64,000 nucleotides of DNA, from assembly GCA_032718475.1 (NCBI GenBank), contig JAUCBJ010008058.1, forward strand, positions 64,001-128,000, written 5' to 3'. Positions 55,401 through 64,000 of this stretch are shown piece after piece. Within the stretch, counting starts at the first letter, position 1. Each line of letters starts with the position of its first letter. The stretch comes from Nemertoderma westbladi. Its lineage: Eukaryota; Xenacoelomorpha; Nemertodermatida; Nemertodermatidae. Both the position numbers and the translations under genes were made by a program. The notes beneath the pieces are model-generated. The model was not told the origin of the DNA and searched no databases. It saw nothing but the letters and a program-made list of their open reading frames with translations.

Positions 55401-58400
55401 TTGGGCTAAGTACATAGAGTAGGTACATGTTGGGCTAAGTACATAGAGTAGGTACATGGTGGGCTAAGTACATAGAGTAGGTACATGTTGGGCTAAGTAC
55501 ATAGAGTAGGTACATGTTGGGCTATGTACATAGAGTAGGTACATGTTGGGCTAAGTACATAGAGTAGGTACATGTTGGGCTACATAGAGTAGGTACATGT
55601 TGGGGTAAGTACAAAGAGTAGGTACATGTTGGGCTAAGTACATAGAGTAGGTACATGTTGGGCTATGTACATAGAGTAGGTACATGTTGGGCTAAGTACA
55701 TAGAGTAGGTACATGTTGGGCTACATAGAGTAGGTACATGTTGGGGTAAGTACAAAGAGTAGGTACATGTTGGGCTAAGTACATAGAGTAGGTACATGTT
55801 GGGCTATGTACATAGAGTAGGTACATGTTGGGCTAAGTACATAGAGTAGGTACATGTTGGGCTATGTACATAGAGTAGGTACATGTTGGGCTAAGTACAT
55901 AGAGTAGGTACATGTTGGGCTACATAGAGTAGGTACATGTTGGGGTAAGTACAAAGAGTAGGTACATGTTGGGCTATGTACATAGAGTAGGTACATGGTG
56001 GGCTAAGTACATAGAGTAGGTACATGTTGGGCTACATAGAGTAGGTACATGTTGGGGTAAGTACAAAGAGTAGGTACATGTTGGGCTATGTACATAGAGT
56101 AGGTACATGTTGGGCTATGTACATAGAGTAGGTACATGTTGGGCTAAGTACATAGAGTAGGTACATGTTGGGCTACATAGAGTAGGTACATGTTGGGCTA
56201 AGTACATAGAGTAGGTACATGTTGGGCTAAGTACATAGAGTAGGTACATGTTGGGCTATGTACATAGAGTAGGTACATGGTGGGCTAAGTACATAGAGTA
56301 GGTACATGTTGGTCTAAGTACATAGAGTAGGTACATGTTGGGCTAAGTACATAGAGTATGTACATGTTGGGCTAAGTACATAGAGTAGGTACATGTTGGG
56401 CTATGTACATAGAGTAGGTACATGGTGGGCTAAGTACATAGAGTAGGTACATGTTGGTCTAAGTACATAGAGTAGGTACATGTTGGGCTAAGTACATAGA
56501 GTAGGTACATGTTGGGCTATGTACATAGAGTAGGTACATGGTGGGCTAAGTACATAGAGTAGGTACATGTTGGTCTAAGTACATAGAGTAGGTACATGTT
56601 GGGCTAAGTACATAGAGTATGTACATGTTGGGCTATGTACATAGAGTAGGTACATGGTGGGCTAAGTACATAGAGTAGGTACATGTTGGGCTACATAGAG
56701 TAGGTACATGTTGGGGTAAGTACATAGAGTAGGTACATGTTGGGCTATGTACATATAGTAGGTACATGTTGGGCTAAGTACATAGAGTAGGTACTTGTTG
56801 GGCTATGTACATAGAGTAGGTACATGTTGGGCTAAGTACATAGAGTAGGTACATGTTGGGCTAAGTACATAGAGTAGGTACATGTTGGGCTAAGTACATA
56901 GAGTAGGTACATGTTGGGCTAAGTACATAGAGTAGGTACATGTTGGGCTAAGTACATACAGTAGGTACATGTTGGGCTAAGTACATAGAGTAGGTACATG
57001 TTGGGCTATGTACATAGAGTAGGTACATGTTGGGCTAAGTACATAGAGTAGGTACATGTTGGGCTATGTACATAGAGTAGGTACATGTTGGGCTAAGTAC
57101 ATAGAGTAGGTACATGTTGGGCTAAGTACATAGAGTAGGTACATGTTGGGCTAAGTACATAGAGTAGGTACATGGTGGGCTAAGTACATAGAGTAGGTAC
57201 ATGTTGGGCTAAGTACATAGAGTAGGTACATGTTGGGCTATGTACATAGAGTAGGTACATGTTGGGCTAAGTACATAGAGTAGGTACATGTTGGGCTATG
57301 TACATAGAGTAGGTACATGTTGGGGTAAGTACAAAGAGTAGGTACATGTTGGGCTAAGTACATAGAGTAGGTACATGTTGGGCTATGTACATAGAGTAGG
57401 TACATGTTGGGCTAAGTACATAGAGTAGGTACATGTTGGGCTACATAGAGTAGGTACATGTTGGGGTAAGTACAAAGAGTAGGTACATGTTGGGCTAAGT
57501 ACATAGAGTAGGTACATGTTGGGCTATGTACATAGAGTAGGTACATGTTGGGCTAAGTACATAGAGTAGGTACATGTTGGGCTATGTACATAGAGTAGGT
57601 ACATGTTGGGCTAAGTACATAGAGTAGGTACATGTTGGGCTACATAGAGTAGGTACATGTTGGGGTAAGTACAAAGAGAAGGTACATGTTGGGCTATGTA
57701 CATAGAGTAGGTACATGGTGGGCTAAGTACATAGAGTAGGTACATGTTGGGCTACATAGAGTAGGTACATGTTGGGGTAAGTACAAAGAGTAGGTACATG
57801 TTGGGCTATGTACATAGAGTAGGTACATGTTGGGCTATGTACATAGAGTAGGTACATGTTGGGCTAAGTACATAGAGTAGGTACATGTTGGGCTACATAG
57901 AGTAGGTACATGTTGGGGTAAGTACATAGAGTAGGTACATGTTGGGCTATGTACATAGAGTAGGTACATGGTGGGCTAAGTACATAGAGTAGGTACATGT
58001 TGGGCTACATAGAGTAGGTACATGTTGGGGTAAGTACAAAGAGTAGGTACATGTTGGGCTATGTACATAGAGTAGGTACATGTTGGGCTATGTACATAGA
58101 GTAGGTACATGTTGGGCTAAGTACATAGAGTAGGTACATGTTGGGCTAAGTACATAGAGTAGGTACATGTTGGGCTATGTACATAGAGTAGGTACATGGT
58201 GGGCTAAGTACATAGAGTAGGTACATGTTGGTCTAAGTACATAGAGTAGGTACATGTTGGGCTAAGTACATAGAGTATGTACATGTTGGGCTAAGTACAT
58301 AGAGTAGGTACATGTTGGGCTATGTACATAGAGTAGGTACATGGTGGGCTAAGTACATAGAGTAGGTACATGTTGGTCTAAGTACATAGAGTAGGTACAT

Positions 58401-61400
58401 GTTGGGCTAAGTACATAGAGTAGGTACATGTTGGGCTATGTACATAGAGTAGGTACATGGTGGGCTAAGTACATAGAGTAGGTACATGTTGGTCTAAGTA
58501 CATAGAGTAGGTACATGTTGGGCTAAGTACATAGAGTATGTACATGTTGGGCTATGTACATAGAGTAGGTACATGGTGGGCTAAGTACATAGAGTAGGTA
58601 CATGTTGGGCTACATAGAGTAGGTACATGTTGGGGTAAGTACATAGAGTAGGTACATGTTGGGCTATGTACATATAGTAGGTACATGTTGGGCTAAGTAC
58701 ATAGAGTAGGTACATGTTGGGCTACATAGAGTAGGTACATGTTGGGGTAAGTACATAGAGTAGGTACATGTTGGGCTATGTACATAGAGTAGGTACATGT
58801 TGGGCTATGTACATAGAGTAGGTACATGGTGGGCTAAGTACATAGAGTAGGTACATGTTGGGCTACATAGAGTAGGTACATGTTGGGGTAAGTACATAGA
58901 GTAGGTACTTGTCGGGCTAAGTACATAGAGTAGGTACTTGTTGGGCTAAGTACATAGAGTAGGTACATGTTGGGCTAAGTACATAGAGTAGGTACATGGT
59001 GGGCTAAGTACATAGAGTAGGTACATGTTGGTCTAAGTACATAGAGTAGGTACATGTTGGGCTAAGTACATAGAGTAGGTACATGTTGGGCTATGTACAT
59101 AGAGTAGGTACATGGTGGGCTAAGTACATAGAGTAGGTACATGTTGGTCTAAGTACATAGAGTAGGTACATGTTGGGCTAAGTACATAGAGTATGTACAT
59201 GTTGGGCTAAGTACATAGAGTAGGTACATGTTGTGCTATGTACATAGAGTAGATACATGGTGGGCTAAGTACATAGAGTAGGTACATGTTGGTCTAAGTA
59301 CATAGAGTAGGTACATGTTGGGCTAAGTACATAGAGTAGGTACATGTTGGGCTATGTACATAGAGTAGGTACATGGTGGGCTAAGTACATAGAGTAGGTA
59401 CATGTTGGTCTAAGTACATAGAGTAGGTACATGTTGGGCTAAGTACATAGAGTATGTACATGTTGGGCTATGTACATAGAGTAGGTACATGTTGGGCTAA
59501 GTACATAGAGTAGGTACATGTTGGGCTAAGTACATAGAGTAGGTACATGTTGGGCTAAGTACATAGAGTAGGTACATGGTGGGCTAAGTACATAGAGTAG
59601 GTACATGTTGGGCTAAGTACATAGAGTAGGTACATGTTGGGCTATGTACATAGAGTAGGTACATGTTGGGCTAAGTACATAGAGTAGGTACATGTTGGGC
59701 TACATAGAGTAGGTACATGTTGGGGTAAGTACAAAGAGTAGGTACATGTTGGGCTAAGTACATAGAGTAGGTACATGTTGGGCTATGTACATAGAGTAGG
59801 TACATGTTGGGCTAAGTACATAGAGTAGGTACATGTTGGGCTACATAGAGTAGGTACATGTTGGGGTAAGTACAAAGAGTAGGTACATGTTGGGCTAAGT
59901 ACATAGAGTAGGTACATGTTGGGCTATGTACATAGAGTAGGTACATGTTGGGCTAAGTACATAGAGTAGGTACATGTTGGGCTATGTACATAGAGTAGGT
60001 ACATGTTGGGCTAAGTACATAGAGTAGGTACATGTTGGGCTACATAGAGTAGGTACATATTGGGGTAAGTACAAAGAGAAGGTACATGTTGGGCTATGTA
60101 CATAGAGTAGGTACATGGTGGGCTAAGTACATAGAGTAGGTACATGTTGGGCTACATAGAGTAGGTACATGTTGGGGTAAGTACAAAGAGTAGGTACATG
60201 TTGGGCTATGTACATAGAGTAGGTACATGTTGGGCTATGTACATAGAGTAGGTACATGTTGGGCTAAGTACATAGAGTAGGTACATGTTGGGCTACATAG
60301 AGTAGGTACATGTTGGGGTAAGTACATAGAGTAGGTACATGTTGGGCTATGTACATAGAGTAGGTACATGGTGGGCTAAGTACATAGAGTAGGTACATGT
60401 TGGGCTACATAGAGTAGGTACATGTTGGGGTAAGTACAAAGAGTAGGTACATGTTGGGCTATGTACATAGAGTAGGTACATGTTGGGCTATGTACATAGA
60501 GTAGGTACATGTTGGGCTAAGTACATAGAGTAGGTACATGTTGGGCTACATAGAGTAGGTACATGTTGGGGTAAGTACATAGAGTAGGTACATGTTGGTC
60601 TAAGTACATAGAGTAGGTACATGTTGGGCTAAGTACATAGAGTAGGTACATGTTGGGCTATGTACATAGAGTAGGTACATGGTGGGCTAAGTACATAGAG
60701 TAGGTACATGTTGGTCTAAGTACATAGAGTAGGTACATGTTGGGCTAAGTACATAGAGTATGTACATGTTGGGCTAAGTACATAGAGTAGGTACATGTTG
60801 GGCTATGTACATAGAGTAGGTACATGGTGGGCTAAGTACATAGAGTAGGTACATGTTGGTCTAAGTACATAGAGTAGGTACATGTTGGGCTATGTACATA
60901 GAGTAGGTACATGTTGGGCTAAGTACATAGAGTAGGTACATGTTGGGCTAAGTACATAGAGTAGGTACATGTTGGGCTAAGTACATAGAGTAGGTACATG
61001 TTGGGCTAAGTACATAGAGTAGGTACATGTTGGGCTAAGTACATACAGTAGGTACATGTTGGGCTAAGTACATAGAGTAGGTACATGTTGGGCTAAGTAC
61101 ATACAGTAGGTACATGTTGGGCTAAGTACATAGAGTAGGTACATGTTGGGCTATGTACATAGAGTAGGTACATGTTGGGCTAAGTACATAGAGTAGGTAC
61201 ATGTTGGGCTAAGTACATAGAGTAGGTACATGTTGGGCTAAGTACATAGAGTAGGTACATGGTGGGCTAAGTACATAGAGTAGGTACATGTTGGGCTAAG
61301 TACATAGAGTAGGTACATGTTGGGCTAAGTACATAGAGTAGGTACATGTTGGGCTAAGTACATAGAGTAGGTACATGTTGGGCTAAGTACATAGAGTAGG

Positions 61401-64000
61401 TACATGTTGGGCTATGTACATAGAGTAGGATACATGTTGGGCTAAGTACATAGAGTAGGTACATGTTGGGCTAAGTACATAGAGTAGGTACATGTTGGGC
61501 TAAGTACATAGAGTAGGTACATGTTGGGCTATGTACATAGAGTAGGTACATGTTGGGCTAAGTACATAGAGTAGGTACATGTTGGGCTAAGTACATAGAG
61601 TAGGTACATGTTGGGCTAAGTACATAGAGTAGGTACATGTTGGGCTATGTACATAGAGTAGGTACATGTTGGGCTAAGTACATAGAGTAGGTACATGTTG
61701 GGCTAAGTACATAGAGTAGGTACATGTTGGGCTAAGTACATAGAGTAGGTACATGGTGGGCTAAGTACATAGAGTAGGTACATGTTGGGCTAAGTACATA
61801 GAGTAGGTACATGTTGGGCTATGTACATAGAGTAGGTACATGTTGGGCTAAGTACATAGAGTAGGTACATGTTGGGCTACATAGAGTAGGTACATGTTGG
61901 GGTAAGTACAAAGAGTAGGTACATGTTGGGCTAAGTACATAGAGTAGGTACATGTTGGGCTATGTACATAGAGTAGGTACATGTTGGGCTAAGTACATAG
62001 AGTAGGTACATGTTGGGCTACATAGAGTAGGTACATGTTGGGGTAAGTACAAAGAGTAGGTACATGTTGGGCTAAGTACATAGAGTAGGTACATGTTGGG
62101 CTATGTACATAGAGTAGGTACATGTTGGGCTAAGTACATAGAGTAGGTACATGTTGGGCTATGTACATAGAGTAGGTACATGTTGGGCTAAGTACATAGA
62201 GTAGGTACATGTTGGGCTACATAGAGTAGGTACATGTTGGGGTAAGTACAAAGAGAAGGTACATGTTGGGCTATGTACATAGAGTAGGTACATGGTGGGC
62301 TAAGTACATAGAGTAGGTACATGTTGGGCTACATAGAGTAGGTACATGTTGGGGTAAGTACAAAGAGTAGGTACATGTTGGGCTATGTACATAGAGTAGG
62401 TACATGTTGGGCTATGTACATAGAGTAGGTACATGTTGGGCTAAGTACATAGAGTAGGTACATGTTGGGCTACATAGAGTAGGTACATGTTGGGGTAAGT
62501 ACATAGAGTAGGTACATGTTGGGCTATGTACATAGAGTAGGTACATGGTGGGCTAAGTACATAGAGTAGGTACATGTTGGGCTACATAGAGTAGGTACAT
62601 GTTGGGGTAAGTACAAAGAGTAGGTACATGTTGGGCTATGTACATAGAGTAGGTACATGTTGGGCTATGTACATAGAGTAGGTACATGTTGGGCTAAGTA
62701 CATAGAGTAGGTACATGTTGGGCTACATAGAGTAGGTACATGTTGGGGTAAGTACATAGAGTAGGTACATGTTGGTCTAAGTACATAGAGTAGGTACATG
62801 TTGGGCTAAGTACATAGAGTAGGTACATGTTGGGCTATGTACATAGAGTAGGTACATGGTGGGCTAAGTACATAGAGTAGGTACATGTTGGTCTAAGTAC
62901 ATAGAGTAGGTACATGTTGGGCTAAGTACATAGAGTATGTACATGTTGGGCTAAGTACATAGAGTAGGTACATGTTGGGCTATGTACATAGAGTAGGTAC
63001 ATGGTGGGCTAAGTACATAGAGTAGGTACATGTTGGTCTAAGTACATAGAGTAGGTACATGTTGGGCTATGTACATAGAGTAGGTACATGTTGGGCTAAG
63101 TACATAGAGTAGGTACATGTTGGGCTAAGTACATAGAGTAGGTACATGTTGGGCTAAGTACATAGAGTAGGTACATGTTGGGCTAAGTACATAGAGTAGG
63201 TACATGTTGGGCTAAGTACATACAGTAGGTACATGTTGGGCTAAGTACATAGAGTAGGTACATGTTGGGCTAAGTACATACAGTAGGTACATGTTTGGCT
63301 AAGTACATAGAGTAGGTACATGTTGGGCTATGTACATAGAGTAGGTACATGTTGGGCTAAGTACATAGAGTAGGTACATGTTGGGCTAAGTACATAGAGT
63401 AGGTACATGTTGGGCTAAGTACATAGAGTAGGTACATGGTGGGCTAAGTACATAGAGTAGGTACATGTTGGGCTAAGTACATAGAGTAGGTACATGTTGG
63501 GCTATGTACATAGAGTAGGTACATGTTGGGCTAAGTACATAGAGTAGGTACATGTTGGGCTACATAGAGTAGGTACATGTTGGGGTAAGTACAAAGAGTA
63601 GGTACATACATGTTGGGCTAAGTACATAGAGTAGGTACATGTTGGGCTATGTACATAGAGTAGGTACATGTTGGGCTAAGTACATAGAGTAGGTACATGT
63701 TGGGCTACATAGAGTAGGTACATGTTGGGGTAAGTACAAAGAGTAGGTACATGTTGGGCTAAGTACATAGAGTAGGTACATGTTGGGCTATGTACATAGA
63801 GTAGGTACATGTTGGGCTAAGTACATAGAGTAGGTACATGTTGGGCTATGTACATAGAGTAGGTACATGTTGGGCTAAGTACATAGAGTAGGTACATGTT
63901 GGGCTACATAGAGTAGGTACATGTTGGGGTAAGTACAAAGAGAAGGTACATGTTGGGCTATGTACATAGAGTAGGTACATGGTGGGCTAAGTACATAGAG
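52457..64000 (+). repeat. Satellite 4: 29-bp tandem array with higher-order blocks
   Basis: About 400 monomers of GAGTAGGTACATGTTGGGCT plus AAGTACATA fill 11.5 kb and continue past the window end. Variants: GGTCTAAGT, GGGCTATGT (giving palindrome CTATGTACATAG), GGGGTAAGTACAAA, and a 25-bp form lacking AAGT. Variants recur in long blocks: 57301-58140 equals 59701-60540 at offset 2400, and 54040-54640 equals 56200-56800 at offset 2160, almost without differences. No gene. Confidence 0.97.

Noticed and set aside
52457-64000. Possible CRISPR array
   Set aside because: Units are contiguous 29-bp satellite monomers with no unique spacers, in a eukaryotic context.

Overview
The window is repeat-rich DNA from an invertebrate animal genome. 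Nearly everything recognisable is a transposable element or a satellite. BEL/Pao LTR retrotransposons, RTE-like and restriction-endonuclease-type LINEs, Helentron-like elements and a tRNA-like SINE point to a metazoan; nothing seen fixes the phylum. The only hint of a host gene is one possible 122-bp exon near 5.4 kb. No rRNA, functional tRNA or CRISPR array was seen.

Layout. 1-4519: 3' half of a decayed BEL element (BEL-3): pol remnant, structured spacer, accessory ORF remains, polypurine tract and 3' LTR. 4520-5645: truncated LINE ORF1-like fragment, a Helentron-like end and the possible exon. 5645-7859: RTE-like LINE inserted at the edge of a 21-bp satellite (7860-11288). Two more satellites follow (72 bp, 11617-16349; 36 bp, 16536-17510). 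17514-22026: decayed R2-like LINE on the minus strand, with a second RTE-like LINE inserted in it. 22027-24344: a 2.3-kb LTR (family LTR1, minus) inserted in that LINE with a 5-bp target duplication. 24371-27783: further LINE pieces and a second BEL-3 fragment (minus). About 27784-28114: a SINE-like unit carrying a hammerhead ribozyme motif. 28115-51139: a BEL-2 element (LTR1 family) with a tandemly duplicated integrase end, a long degenerate accessory coding region and a 3' LTR. That LTR is split by a complete, very young 13.4-kb BEL-1 element (35964-49324). 51140-52130: a Helentron-like non-autonomous element with five tandem repeats. 52131-52459: LTR1 and LINE scraps. 52457-64000: a 29-bp satellite that runs off the window.

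Main biological point. Three BEL families (BEL-1, BEL-2, BEL-3) share one layout: gag-pol, a structured or low-complexity spacer, then accessory coding sequence, then the 3' LTR. BEL-1 and BEL-2 accessory proteins share an unrecognised N-terminal domain followed, after one in-frame stop codon, by clustered CCHC zinc knuckles. This is not the usual envelope gene. BEL-1 has two LTRs differing at only two noticed sites, so it appears recently mobile and its unusual features (in-frame stops, covarying spacer hairpins, UUCG-capped hairpins in the LTR) are unlikely to be simple decay.

Coordinates of repeats and lesions were read by eye from the sequence. Family names BEL-1/2/3, LTR1 and L1-L4 are local labels. 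Homology statements rest on recognised motifs and on comparisons between copies inside this window, not on database searches.
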